From IMG/VR virus record IMGVR_UViG_3300020122_000290, positions 1 through 41,229 of that record: a stretch of 41,229 nucleotides of DNA; one strand, 5' to 3'. Under the pieces are notes generated by a model. It was not told the DNA's origin. It did no database searches and saw only the letters and a list, made by a program, of their open reading frames with translations. This DNA is from a virus. Each line of letters begins with the position of its first letter. Position 1 is the stretch's first letter. Made by a program: the position numbers and the translations under genes. Below, piece after piece: positions 1 to 7,168 of this stretch.

Positions 1-84
1 CGCTTGCAGGTCCTGGGCGACCGGCTCGACGCCGTGAGCTCGGGCAACGTGGTGCACATCCAGGCGCGTCGGAGGCGCGCTTAA
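1..84 (+). CDS. 3' end of the small Cys-rich protein (continues from 40965-41186)
   Basis: This is the last 27 codons plus stop TAA of the gene given in full at 40965-41186, present again because the ends of the window overlap. It is not a separate or broken gene. It is followed one base later by the GTG start of the next early gene. Confidence 0.85.
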   Translation, partial: RLQVLGDRLDAVSSGNVVHIQARRRRA

Positions 85-127
85 CGTGGGCCGCAGGAAG
101 TCGGTGACGTTGGCGGCGATCTCACCG
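1..127. repeat. Terminal direct repeat (left copy); circular-assembly overlap
   Basis: Bases 1-127 are identical to 41103-41229. A repeat of exactly 127 bases, lying inside coding sequence with no special base composition, is what an assembler leaves when a circular or circularly permuted genome is closed at k=127. I read it as redundancy and not as a biological terminal repeat, although a short packaged repeat of T7 type cannot be excluded from sequence alone. Confidence 0.9.
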
Positions 128-319
128 GAGAAGGAGCCGGTGCGGCTGTCGACCGTGCCCACCAAGAGCTACAAGTGGGGCCTGATCGGGTTCAACCCGC
201 TCTCGGGTCTGGACTGGACCTCCCGGCAGCGGTGGTTCCGCACCAGCCGCGAGGCGCGCGACTATGGGCCGGACATCTACGGCAAGGGTCGCTTCGTGGT
301 GGTGCGGGCGCCGCTCTGA
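86..319 (+). CDS. Early phage protein of unknown function, 77 aa
   Basis: I do not recognise this protein. It starts with GTG one base after the stop of the Cys-rich gene and its stop overlaps the next ATG by one base (TGATG), so it belongs to the rightward early operon and is probably translationally coupled. It is basic, has no membrane segment, and has a Trp/Tyr-rich middle (KWGLIGF, DWTSRQRWF) that suggests a small folded domain. The even spacing of aromatic and charged residues supports a real gene. No function is assigned. Confidence 0.7.
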   Translation: MGRRKSVTLAAISPEKEPVRLSTVPTKSYKWGLIGFNPLSGLDWTSRQRWFRTSREARDYGPDIYGKGRFVVVRAPL

Positions 320-555
320 TGGCGTACGCGACGCTCACGCCTGAGGACCAGGAGGCCTTCCGGCACGTGCTGTCGCGGGAGATGACCTGGGGGGAGTTCC
401 GCTTCCTCCAGGTTCTCTTCGCGCAGCTGCCGGCGGCGGAGGAGCGCGACTGGGAGATCTTCCGCGAACTGTACTGGACAACCGCATTTGTGACACCCTT
501 GCAGATGCACAACTACTTGCGATTGATAGGAGGGACTGATGTCGACGGGAATTGA
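319..555 (+). CDS. Early phage protein of unknown function, 78 aa
   Basis: Start ATG overlaps the previous stop by one base. A longer reading from base 175 in the same frame would run over the preceding gene and is less likely. The predicted protein is acidic and helical (LTPEDQEAFRHVL, PAAEERDWEIFREL), with no signal peptide or cysteine motif. Its last 17 bases overlap the start of the next gene, whose Shine-Dalgarno site (AGGAGG near 528-533) lies inside this one. I cannot assign a function. Confidence 0.75.
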   Translation: MAYATLTPEDQEAFRHVLSREMTWGEFRFLQVLFAQLPAAEERDWEIFRELYWTTAFVTPLQMHNYLRLIGGTDVDGN

Positions 556-1231
556 GATGATGGAACCGCAACCGGCGGCGATCCCGGCCGGCGCGCACGA
601 CATCGTGCGCTACGCCCAGGCGCAGGCGGACCAGGTGAACGCGATCGTGATTAGCGATCGCTCGCACTTCCAGCTGGAGAGCCAGCGGCTGCGCGACGTG
701 ATGACGGCGAAGAAGAACCTGGAGGAGATGCGCCTGTCCGCCACCGGGCCGCTCAACCAGGCGCTGCTCGCGATCAACAGCTGGTTCAGGAGCCCGCGCG
801 AGCAGCTGGAGAAGATCGAGCGCGTCATCAAGGGCGCCCTGGGGACGTTCCAGGCGGCCGAGCAGGCCAAGGTCGAGGCCGAGCGCCGGGAGGCGATCCG
901 CAAGGCGCAGGAGGAGCAGGCGGAGCTGCAGCGGCGCGCGGATGCGGCCGCCGCCAGGGGCCGGTCGGAGCGGGCGGCCGAGCTCGCGGCGCGCGCGGAG
1001 GCGGTCGTGGTGAAGGAGCCCGAGGTGCTCGCCCCCAAGGCGCGCGGCATGGGCTTCGGCACGGAGTGGGTCTACGAGGTGACGGACGAGTCCCTGGTGC
1101 CGGCCGAGTACAAGGTCCTCGACCACGCGAAGATCCGCGGCGTGGTGCACGCGCTCAAGGAGAAGGCGGTGATCCCCGGGGTTAAGATCTGGTCGCGACC
1201 GAAGGTATCAGCCCAGGGGAACCGGCGATGA
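539..1231 (+). CDS. Coiled-coil early phage protein, 230 aa
   Basis: Three parts are visible: an N-terminal region to about residue 100, a long Ala/Glu/Arg heptad-like coiled coil at about 100-165 (EAERREAIRKAQEEQAEL), and a compact C-terminal segment containing TEWVYEVTDESLVP and ending in VIPGVKIWSRPKVSAQ. From memory, C-termini of the form PGV-[KR]-[IV]-aromatic-x-x-K/P occur in phage early proteins encoded near ERF/RecT-type recombinases, which fits the ERF gene of this same operon. A supporting role in recombination or replication is an inference only. Good SD (AGGAGG) and GTD/ATG overlap with the preceding gene. Confidence 0.8.
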   Translation: MSTGIEMMEPQPAAIPAGAHDIVRYAQAQADQVNAIVISDRSHFQLESQRLRDVMTAKKNLEEMRLSATGPLNQALLAINSWFRSPREQLEKIERVIKGALGTFQAAEQAKVEAERREAIRKAQEEQAELQRRADAAAARGRSERAAELAARAEAVVVKEPEVLAPKARGMGFGTEWVYEVTDESLVPAEYKVLDHAKIRGVVHALKEKAVIPGVKIWSRPKVSAQGNRR

Positions 1232-1413
1232 AGACGGTGAAGGCATTCCAGCGCAAGGGCGGGAAGGTGAAGGGCCCCACCAAGCGCCGCGGCGATAGCG
1301 AGTACTACCGCGCGCTCGGGCGTAAGGGCGTGGAGGCCAGGCGGGCGCTGCGTGCAACGCGCGGTGCCCAGATCGATCCCGACAACCCGCCCGAGGGCAA
1401 CGGGATCTACTGA
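1228..1413 (+). CDS. Small basic early protein, 61 aa
   Basis: ATGA overlap with the coiled-coil gene shows it is the last gene of the rightward operon. The product is strongly basic with Lys/Gly/Arg-rich stretches (QRKGGKVKGPTKRRG; YRALGRKGVEARR), consistent with nucleic-acid binding, but there is no recognisable domain. Its last 7 bases overlap tail-to-tail with the last gene of the leftward late operon, so the two operons converge with no space between them. Confidence 0.7.
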   Translation: MKTVKAFQRKGGKVKGPTKRRGDSEYYRALGRKGVEARRALRATRGAQIDPDNPPEGNGIY

Positions 1414-3059
1414 GGCGGCACCTTGGGCTTGCGCTGCGACGCGCGGCGCAGGCCCAGGGCGAGCTGCTCCGGCGGGGTGGTGCCGCGGCTGAGGTCGCGC
1501 CCCGCGATCGGGGTAATCATCTGGTTACTGATGATGTCGCGCAGGTGCGGCGGCGTCATCGGGTGGTACATCGGGTGCACCATGCCGAACGGATCCCCGC
1601 GCACGAGCATCTGCCCCGGGCTCACCGTGGTGCCCGTGTACTCGTAGCGTTCCCAGGGGTAGATGCGATCGTTGGGCTGGCGCTTCTGCGCGCGGATCAC
1701 CTCACCGGGCAGCCGCGCGTTCGCTTCCCCCGCCTGGTTGAGGTACGCCTGGAACGGTTCGAGCTGCCCGCTGCGTGGGTCGTAGCCGGCCATGCGCACC
1801 TGGTGCTGGCGCGCCTCCAGGAAGGCGCGGTCGCCCTCCGAGAGGCTCGTGTCGCTCATGAGCGCCTGGGTGATGCGCTTGTCAAAGCCCAGGGCGTGCC
1901 CGAGACCGGCGCCCTGCGGGAAGCCCTCGAAGTCGGCGACACCGTGCGTGCCGCCCTCGTGCAGGAGCGTGTCGACCACGTTGGGCGCGTTCCAGGTCTT
2001 GTTGGACTTGGCGAACATGCCGCCGCCCACGGACATCTCGCCGGCCTGCAGCCCGTGCTGGAAGTGCGGCGCCTGCGCGCCGCCCCAGGCATCAACGAAC
2101 TGGCCGTACTCGGGCGCCCAGGGCGTGACATAGACGGGCTGGTCGCGCAGCCCGGGGTAGGCCTGGAAGCCCTTCCAGTCCGGCTCCAGGAGCTCGCCCA
2201 GGGTGTACCTGGTGCGCGTCACGTTCTGCGGCGCCGAGAGGCGCGCGCCCATGAGGGGCGTGGTGTAGAGGTCCTGCGGCGACTTCAGCGTGCGCGCGTC
2301 CCAGTGCCCCGGATCGTTCTTCTCGGTGAGATCGGAGAGCACGTCGCGCCGCTCGCTGCGGCCGAGCTCGCGCGGGGCGTCACCCGGATCCATGACGACG
2401 GGGCGGCCGCGCAGTACGTTCTCGTGGAACGACTCCGCCTGGCGCTGCGCCTCCGCCTCAAACTCCTTCAGCGTGCCCGGCTGCAGCGCGGCCTCCTTGT
2501 CGGAGATCCACTGCCACGGATCACTCTGCCCCCACTGCGGGGGCGGGTTCCACATGCCCCCACCCAGGGCCGGGTCGTAGGTCGTGTCGTAGATGGAGCG
2601 CTCGGTGTGGCCCTGGTCGCGCATGTCCTTCGCGATCTCCGCCGCCTCGCTGCTGTAGACCGGGGACTTGCGCCCCGCCCAGATGTCACGCGCCGCGGTG
2701 CCCGCGTCCATCAGGCGCGTGGGGGACACGAAGCTGCCGAGCGTCTCGCCGACCTCGGCCGGGTTGCCGCTCGTGACGTGGTGGTAGAGATCGGTGGCGG
2801 CGTTCGCGACCGCCTGGGCGGGGTGCATCGCGGTCTGCGCGAGTCCCTGGCCGGTGGAGGTGAGCATCGCCTCGGTCTCCGGGTCGTCCGGGCGGTAGGC
2901 GGTGTCGGCGATGTTGCCGGCAAGCGTGAAGGCGCCCTTGATCGGGTCCCAGATCATGCCCTTGAGCGCGCCGCCCAGGAACTGCGCGCCCGGAGGTCCC
3001 GGGTCCTGCGGGTCGTGCTGCAGCATCGCCGCCATCAGGTTGGGGTCAATGTCCGCCAT
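1407..3059 (-). CDS. Large virion-associated protein with HExxxH metallopeptidase-like motif, 550 aa
   Basis: Start chosen at ATG 3059 (ADIDPNLMAAML); the frame stays open upstream but only as a shadow of the neighbour. The N-terminal ~110 residues (GGALKGMIWDPIKGAFTLAG) resemble the N-terminal regions of the other large proteins of this cluster. At about residue 363-372 is LLHEGGTHGV, followed some 78 residues later by GEANARL. This His-Glu...His plus downstream Glu pattern recalls the zincin-like large polyvalent protein associated domains of phages and conjugative elements (LLHExxH ... GExxAR). Here there are three residues between Glu and the second His. As the last late gene beyond lysis, it is probably a virion or ejected protein; peptidase activity is inferred. 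Confidence 0.7.
   Translation of the reverse strand: MADIDPNLMAAMLQHDPQDPGPPGAQFLGGALKGMIWDPIKGAFTLAGNIADTAYRPDDPETEAMLTSTGQGLAQTAMHPAQAVANAATDLYHHVTSGNPAEVGETLGSFVSPTRLMDAGTAARDIWAGRKSPVYSSEAAEIAKDMRDQGHTERSIYDTTYDPALGGGMWNPPPQWGQSDPWQWISDKEAALQPGTLKEFEAEAQRQAESFHENVLRGRPVVMDPGDAPRELGRSERRDVLSDLTEKNDPGHWDARTLKSPQDLYTTPLMGARLSAPQNVTRTRYTLGELLEPDWKGFQAYPGLRDQPVYVTPWAPEYGQFVDAWGGAQAPHFQHGLQAGEMSVGGGMFAKSNKTWNAPNVVDTLLHEGGTHGVADFEGFPQGAGLGHALGFDKRITQALMSDTSLSEGDRAFLEARQHQVRMAGYDPRSGQLEPFQAYLNQAGEANARLPGEVIRAQKRQPNDRIYPWERYEYTGTTVSPGQMLVRGDPFGMVHPMYHPMTPPHLRDIISNQMITPIAGRDLSRGTTPPEQLALGLRRASQRKPKVPPQ
1424..1456. other. Long stem-loop at the junction of the two convergent operons
   Basis: Arms at 1424-1434 and 1446-1456 pair over 11 positions (one of them T-G) around an 11-base loop. 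It sits 10 bases after the stop of the rightward operon, inside the C-terminal codons of the leftward gene. There is no T-run on either side, so it is not a classical intrinsic terminator. It could stall polymerase, protect 3' ends, or be a by-product of GC-rich coding sequence. Confidence 0.3.
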
Positions 3060-4638
3060 CGGATGCCCCCTGGGACGCAATAGCAGCCCCGCCAGCAGCC
3101 GCACCGGCGCCCCCACCCAAGAGCAGCAGGAGCTCCGGGTCAATGGAGCCCGCGTGCGCCTGGCCCGCCAGGATACGTTTCAGCGCGTCCTCCGGGGTGG
3201 TGCCCATGCGCTCGGCCGCCTTGCCGACCTGCTGGGCGATGAGCTCCAGCTTGGGCGCCCCCAGGGACGTGCGTACGCCCGTCTGCGGGCCAAAGAGTCC
3301 CCAGGCGCTCGCCTGGCCGGGGACCGCCTGCAGGTCCGCTTGGGACGCCACGTCCTGCCACCAGGGGCGCAGCGTCTGCAGCTCCGGCGTCGTCACGCTC
3401 TCGGCGAACTTGCCCGGGCCGGAGGTGCGCGTGTCCGCCAGGCCCACGCCGCGCGCAAAGTGCGCATCGCCGATCGGCGTGTCGGTCTGGAAGCCCAGGT
3501 CCGGCACCGAGCTCGCCTGGATGTACGGCGGGACCTTGGGCGAGTCCATCTGGATCGCACCCGAGCGCAGGTACGCATCCATCGCCGGCCCGGTGGTCAT
3601 CCGGTGCCCGACGCTGCCGGGCACGCCCTCGTAGCCAGGCATGCCGCGCTCGGCCGCCGGCAGCCCGCCCAGGCGCAGCCAGTCCTGCCAGTCGCCCTGG
3701 TGCAGCGCCATGTTGGCACCGGTGCCGCGCGTGATCTCCGTCGTCACCGGGGAGTTGGGCGAGTTCATGCCCATCAGGTGGTTCATGATGTCAAAGCGCC
3801 GCTTGCCCTCGTCCTCGCCAAATTCGCCGACCAGCTTCTGGTAGAGCGGGTCGAGCACGTACCAGCCCTTCATGCCCTGCATGAGCTGCGGTGCGCGCTC
3901 CTGCCCCGCCTGTAGCACGTTCACCAGGCGGCGGGTGTTGCTCGGCGTGATGATGTTGGAGGCGGCCTCCGAGCCCTTCGGATTCACCGCGGCGTTGGGG
4001 ATGCGTCCGGGCACGTTGCCGGCGCGGTCGGCGATCGAGGCAAGATCGCTGCGGCCGACACCGAAGAGGCGATCGAGCAGCGGGTCCTGGGGGCCGACCT
4101 GCGCCTCGGCCTCGTCCGCGATCTGGCGTGGGTCCTTGTAGATCCCCGGAAACTCGCTGCGCTGCTGCTCGCGCACACTCGGGTACACGCGGCGGAACTT
4201 CGGCTCCTGGGGCCCTGGGATGCGCTCCAGGGCGCGCTCCAGGCTGCTGCGCTCCTCACCCCCGGGGCCGGCGACTCCGGCGATCCCCGCCAGGGCGGCA
4301 GCGGGTGCCGGGGCGCCACTGCTCACCCGGTCCCACATCTCGTGGAAGCGCTGGCCCTCCGTGCCGAGCTCGTCCTGGGCCTCCCGGGGCAGGAGGTGCG
4401 TCGGATTGAACGCATCCGCGAGCGCGGGGAGCGAGCCGGCGAGCGCCTGGCCACCGGGGCTGCCGCGGTAGCTCTTCTCCTGGATCTTGCGCACCGCCGC
4501 CGCCGCCTTCGCCGCATTGCGCGTGCGCACGAGCTCCTCGATGCCGGCGAGGCCCCCACCGATGTCGTGCCCGATGCTGGAGGCGCCCATGTGGGCCAGA
4601 TCCACCAGGTCGGCGAGCGACTCGAACCCGCGCGGCAT
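3046..4638 (-). CDS. Large virion-associated/internal protein, 530 aa
   Basis: Its stop overlaps the start of the next gene by 14 bases. The protein has a Gly/Ala-rich N-terminus, a folded middle (LDPLYQKLVGEFGED; FDIMNHLMGMNSPNSPVT) and a C-terminal hydrophobic Leu/Gly/Ala run (residues about 500-522) that could insert in a membrane. The SPxxxV segment in the middle looks like a region I have seen in very large phage polyvalent proteins, but I cannot name the family with certainty. Position beside the HExxxH protein and composition like the internal proteins at 9609-13157 suggest a protein carried in the virion and ejected with DNA. Confidence 0.7.
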   Translation of the reverse strand: MPRGFESLADLVDLAHMGASSIGHDIGGGLAGIEELVRTRNAAKAAAAVRKIQEKSYRGSPGGQALAGSLPALADAFNPTHLLPREAQDELGTEGQRFHEMWDRVSSGAPAPAAALAGIAGVAGPGGEERSSLERALERIPGPQEPKFRRVYPSVREQQRSEFPGIYKDPRQIADEAEAQVGPQDPLLDRLFGVGRSDLASIADRAGNVPGRIPNAAVNPKGSEAASNIITPSNTRRLVNVLQAGQERAPQLMQGMKGWYVLDPLYQKLVGEFGEDEGKRRFDIMNHLMGMNSPNSPVTTEITRGTGANMALHQGDWQDWLRLGGLPAAERGMPGYEGVPGSVGHRMTTGPAMDAYLRSGAIQMDSPKVPPYIQASSVPDLGFQTDTPIGDAHFARGVGLADTRTSGPGKFAESVTTPELQTLRPWWQDVASQADLQAVPGQASAWGLFGPQTGVRTSLGAPKLELIAQQVGKAAERMGTTPEDALKRILAGQAHAGSIDPELLLLLGGGAGAAAGGAAIASQGASDGGH

Positions 4639-4639
4639 G

Positions 4640-4723
4640 TCAGGGACTCACGAGCCACACGAGCACGAGCGTCACCGCCGCGGCGATGACCGCCAGGACT
4701 ACGTCGGTGGCGGCGCGTGCCAT
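4640..4723 (-). CDS. Tiny single-span membrane peptide, 27 aa
   Basis: ATG at 4723 overlaps the end of the upstream secreted-protein gene by 25 bases and the stop lies one base before the next start, so it fills the gap exactly. The sequence is a short charged head (MARAATD) followed by an almost uninterrupted hydrophobic helix (VVLAVIAAAVTLVLVWLV). No strong SD is visible. The perfect fit and composition support a real gene; function unknown, conceivably an accessory to lysis given the neighbours. Confidence 0.45.
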   Translation of the reverse strand: MARAATDVVLAVIAAAVTLVLVWLVSP

Positions 4724-5031
4724 GGCGCGATGTCCACACAGACCGGGGCGGCGAGCGGGCTCTCCGTGGCGGCCGGCGTGTAGAGCACGCGGCTCACCCG
4801 GAAGCAGCGGTAGGCGGTGATCGTCTGCTGGCTGCTCAGGCCATGCACGTAGCCGAGGAACCCGAGCACGCCGCTCGCGTTCACCTGGTAGAGCTTGTAG
4901 CTCGTGTCGGCGGGGTAGCCGTCCGCATTCCAGGAGACCGTGGCGACGTAGCCCGGGCACACGACCACATCGGTCTGCCGGGGAGCGGCGACCGCGGTGC
5001 CCAGGAGGAGCACCAGGAGCCAGGCGCGCAT
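4699..5031 (-). CDS. Small secreted protein, 110 aa
   Basis: Start at ATG 5031, coupled to the upstream stop by a TAATG overlap. A clear Sec signal peptide (MRAWLLVLLLGTAVAAP, cleavage near residue 15-16) precedes a short beta-rich domain with three or four cysteines (VVVCPGYV, AYRCFRV, APVCVDI) that could form disulfides in the periplasm. It is the second of two consecutive secreted proteins just after the spanin genes. Exported phage proteins of this size can act at the host envelope, for example in superinfection exclusion, but nothing in the sequence proves that. Confidence 0.75.
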   Translation of the reverse strand: MRAWLLVLLLGTAVAAPRQTDVVVCPGYVATVSWNADGYPADTSYKLYQVNASGVLGFLGYVHGLSSQQTITAYRCFRVSRVLYTPAATESPLAAPVCVDIAPWHAPPPT

Positions 5032-5402
5032 TAGGTGACCTTCAGGCCGGTGGGCGGGGTCGGCACGCACTGCACGCCGGTGGCGTAGGGCACGAGCGCA
5101 CTGTGCCCGCTCATCGCGTTCGGGTAGCGCGCGGTCGCCGTGGTCGTCACCTGGATGTCGAAGCTGGTGCTGCCGCAGTTGACCGTCACGACCGCGGAGG
5201 TGGTGCCGGCGGGGGCGGTCTGCGACTGGCTGATGCCGCCGAGCGTCCAGTTGATCGTGTAATGGTCGATCTCGCTCGGCGTGAGCGTGGTGCCATCGGT
5301 GTAGAGCACCGGGGCCACCCAGGACACATTGGCGGTTGTGCCGGCCGATTGCGCGACGGTTGCGAGGAGCGCGAGCAGGAGGGCAGAGATCAGACGCTTC
5401 AT
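5031..5402 (-). CDS. Secreted fibronectin-III/Ig-like beta protein, 123 aa
   Basis: ATG at 5402 overlaps the Rz stop (ATGA). Signal peptide MKRLISALLLALLATVAQSA with a good A-x-A-like cleavage site near residue 20. The mature part reads like one fibronectin type III-type beta sandwich (VSWVAP, IDHYTINWTLGG, SAVVTVNCG, SFDIQVTTTA) and ends with a PPTGLKV tail typical of linkers between such domains. Two cysteines may form a disulfide. Likely periplasmic or exported. Follows the lysis cassette and precedes a second secreted protein. Confidence 0.8.
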   Translation of the reverse strand: MKRLISALLLALLATVAQSAGTTANVSWVAPVLYTDGTTLTPSEIDHYTINWTLGGISQSQTAPAGTTSAVVTVNCGSTSFDIQVTTTATARYPNAMSGHSALVPYATGVQCVPTPPTGLKVT

Positions 5403-5923
5403 GGAGGACTCCCTGGCAGTGGTTGCGATTGCTTCAAGGCCCAGTCGACGGTGCGCTGGCGGTAGATAGCGAGGACGACACCTGCTCCCGCAAGCGCTTG
5501 CACGTCGGCCGCGATGTCAGGACCTGGTTGATCTCCGCCCAGCACCCCTGGATCGTCGCCTGGTCGGGCAGGTTGGGCGGGTTGAGCTCGGGCGGGAGGG
5601 TCGAGCGCGGGGCGTCCCGGGTCGCTACTGCGTGCGACGCACACGCGCAAAGGACGAGGAGGGAAAGGCAGCTGAGGCTGCAGTTGCGCACGGGCGCCCG
5701 CCAGGTCCTTGCCCAGCTGCGTGATGATGGTCGCGGCATCGGCGTGGTCCTTCTTCAGCTGCGCGCTCACCAGGCGGTCGTGCGCGGTGACGGCGGCAAG
5801 ATCGGCGCGCAGCTGCGCCTTCTCCCCGTCGTGGTAGACGCGCCAGAGCAGCACGCCCTCGGCGATCGCCAGCAGCAGCACGACGCCCAGGATGACGTAC
5901 GCGCGCAGCGGGATCGGGATCAT
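5399..5923 (-). CDS. Rz: i-spanin (Rz-like), 174 aa
   Basis: Start at ATG 5923, overlapping the holin-like stop by 4 bases. Residues 9-27 form an N-terminal signal-anchor helix (YVILGVVLLLAIAEGVLLW), followed by a charged helical periplasmic stretch (residues 33-78: GEKAQLRADLAAVTAHDRL) as in Rz inner-membrane spanins. The C-terminal 90 residues are rich in Pro/Arg/Ala because the same bases encode the lipoprotein partner in another frame. The pair bridges inner and outer membranes in the last step of lysis of Gram-negative cells. Position after the holin-like gene matches. Confidence 0.85.
   Translation of the reverse strand: MIPIPLRAYVILGVVLLLAIAEGVLLWRVYHDGEKAQLRADLAAVTAHDRLVSAQLKKDHADAATIITQLGKDLAGARAQLQPQLPFPPRPLRVCVARSSDPGRPALDPPARAQPAQPARPGDDPGVLGGDQPGPDIAADVQALAGAGVVLAIYRQRTVDWALKQSQPLPGSPP
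5434..5691 (-). CDS. Rz1: o-spanin lipoprotein (Rz1-like), nested in Rz, 85 aa
   Basis: Lies entirely inside Rz in a different frame, the lambda-type arrangement. I chose GTG 5691 because it gives a short normal signal peptide (VRNCSLSCLSLLVLCAC); ATG 5739 in the same frame would add 16 residues. The lipobox LCAC supplies the lipidated cysteine, followed by a Pro-rich segment (PPELNPPNLP) typical of Rz1 proteins. It would sit in the outer-membrane inner leaflet and bind the C-terminus of Rz. Confidence 0.8.
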   Translation of the reverse strand: MRNCSLSCLSLLVLCACASHAVATRDAPRSTLPPELNPPNLPDQATIQGCWAEINQVLTSRPTCKRLREQVSSSLSTASAPSTGP

Positions 5924-6318
5924 GGGGACTCGACGACGGGGGGCTCGGCCGGCGTCGGCGGATCGGTGGTGGGCGGCTTCTTGTAGGCAGTCAGCCAGGG
6001 CAGGAAGTGTCCGGCCGCGCGGCTCACGTAGATGTACGCCCAGGGCGAGGACAGGCCGGTGACCAGGCTGATGGCGAGGTTCAGGCGGCTCGGGTCCTTC
6101 GGGGTGAGCGCGTTCCAGATCGTCGCCGAGACGACCGTGCCCACCAGGAAGTTGGTGAGCAGCGCGAGCTGGCGCTGGAAGCGGATGCTCCAGGTGAGCG
6201 GGGTGAACGCCTCCAGGAAGCCCGAGGCGCTCCAAGAGGCGATGTAGCCGAGCACGACCGCGACCCCTTCGGGGTAATCCTTGGCGTACTGGGCGATGGT
6301 CTGGAAGATGGCGTTCAT
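5920..6318 (-). CDS. Holin-like membrane protein, 132 aa
   Basis: ATG 6318 overlaps the DUF5675 stop (ATGA), and its stop overlaps Rz. Three hydrophobic segments are visible at about residues 17-35, 51-70 and 80-98, followed by a hydrophilic Pro-rich tail (KKPPTTDPPTPAEPP). Size, membrane spans and position directly before Rz/Rz1 make it the best holin candidate of the genome. I do not recognise a named holin family, so the role rests on context. Confidence 0.7.
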   Translation of the reverse strand: MNAIFQTIAQYAKDYPEGVAVVLGYIASWSASGFLEAFTPLTWSIRFQRQLALLTNFLVGTVVSATIWNALTPKDPSRLNLAISLVTGLSSPWAYIYVSRAAGHFLPWLTAYKKPPTTDPPTPAEPPVVESP

Positions 6319-6857
6319 GTGGTGGTGGCTCCCTCCCCCATGATGGTGAGCGTGTGCCCGTCGACCCACGGGAGGTTGGCCCTCAATTGCTCGAAGGCCT
6401 TCTGACTCGACAGCACCCCTGGTGTCGTGAAGAGGTGCGTGCGTTCTAGGCCCAGCAGTATGCAGCCCTTGGAGTCGAGCGCGGTGTTGCCGGGGTGAAT
6501 AAGAATTTCGGAGCGGCCGCTCTGCCCATCGGGCACATCGGTCGGGGCGTGCCACACGCCCAGCAGCGGGTTGACGAGCGCCCAGGTGAACGGGTGCGTC
6601 GGGGTGTTGTGGCGCTCCAGCTGGTAGATGCCCGGCGGCACGCAGCTCCTCCCCGGCATCCCACCGGCGTGCACGACTTCGATCGTGCCGTCGCCACCGT
6701 AGTCCGGCGGCGGCGTGCCGCTCGCCCAAACCACGTCCTGGCGCTCCGTCCACGGGACGAAGGGCAGCTCCAGCGTCTGGAAGCCGCCCAGGGAGAGCAC
6801 ACCGAAGGTGACGAAGCCGTGCTGGCTCGGGTCGCGGCGCAGGATGAGGTCGGTCAT
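6315..6857 (-). CDS. DUF5675 family protein, candidate murein-acting lysis enzyme, 180 aa
   Basis: Start ATG 6857 (ATGA overlap). The protein has the hallmarks of DUF5675: an N-terminal LILRRD..HGFVTFGVLS strand pair, CVPPGIYQLERHN at residues 72-84, and the signature ILIHPGNTALDSKGCILLG at 118-136. The last motif (His121, Ser129, Cys132) resembles the H...S-x-G-C catalytic signature of YkuD L,D-transpeptidases. No other endolysin is visible, and this gene occupies the endolysin position beside holin and spanins, so a cell-wall role is a reasonable inference, not an established fact. Confidence 0.8.
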   Translation of the reverse strand: MTDLILRRDPSQHGFVTFGVLSLGGFQTLELPFVPWTERQDVVWASGTPPPDYGGDGTIEVVHAGGMPGRSCVPPGIYQLERHNTPTHPFTWALVNPLLGVWHAPTDVPDGQSGRSEILIHPGNTALDSKGCILLGLERTHLFTTPGVLSSQKAFEQLRANLPWVDGHTLTIMGEGATTT

Positions 6858-7165
6858 GGCGTGGCGGCCTTCTGCTTCGCGCGCTTCGCATCGCGCTCGC
6901 GACGGCGATCCTCCGCGGCCTGCAGGCGCTCCTGGTCCTGCTTCGCCTGCACGTCGAGGTAGGCGCGGCGCACGGCGAGCGTCTGCTCCCGGGTGAGCCG
7001 CTCGATCTTCTCCAGCAGGCGCCGGGAGTGTTTGGCCGGGATCTCCCCGAGCGCCTGGACGACGATGCCGAGCTCGTTGCCCTCCAGCTGGATCACGAGC
7101 GCCTTGGGGTCGCACGGCCAGGTGGCGTTCAGGTCCGCGATCGTCGCCTCCGAGAAGTCAGTCAT
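6854..7165 (-). CDS. Small helical protein of unknown function, 103 aa
   Basis: ATG at 7165; its stop overlaps the DUF5675 start. Not recognised. The N-terminal half has mixed helix/strand character with one cysteine (WPCDPKALVIQLEGNEL), the C-terminal half is a highly charged helix (residues 60-103: RRAYLDVQAKQDQERLQAAE) that could form a coiled coil. It sits between the fibre-associated genes and the lysis cassette. Confidence 0.7.
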   Translation of the reverse strand: MTDFSEATIADLNATWPCDPKALVIQLEGNELGIVVQALGEIPAKHSRRLLEKIERLTREQTLAVRRAYLDVQAKQDQERLQAAEDRRRERDAKRAKQKAATP

Positions 7166-7168
7166 GTG

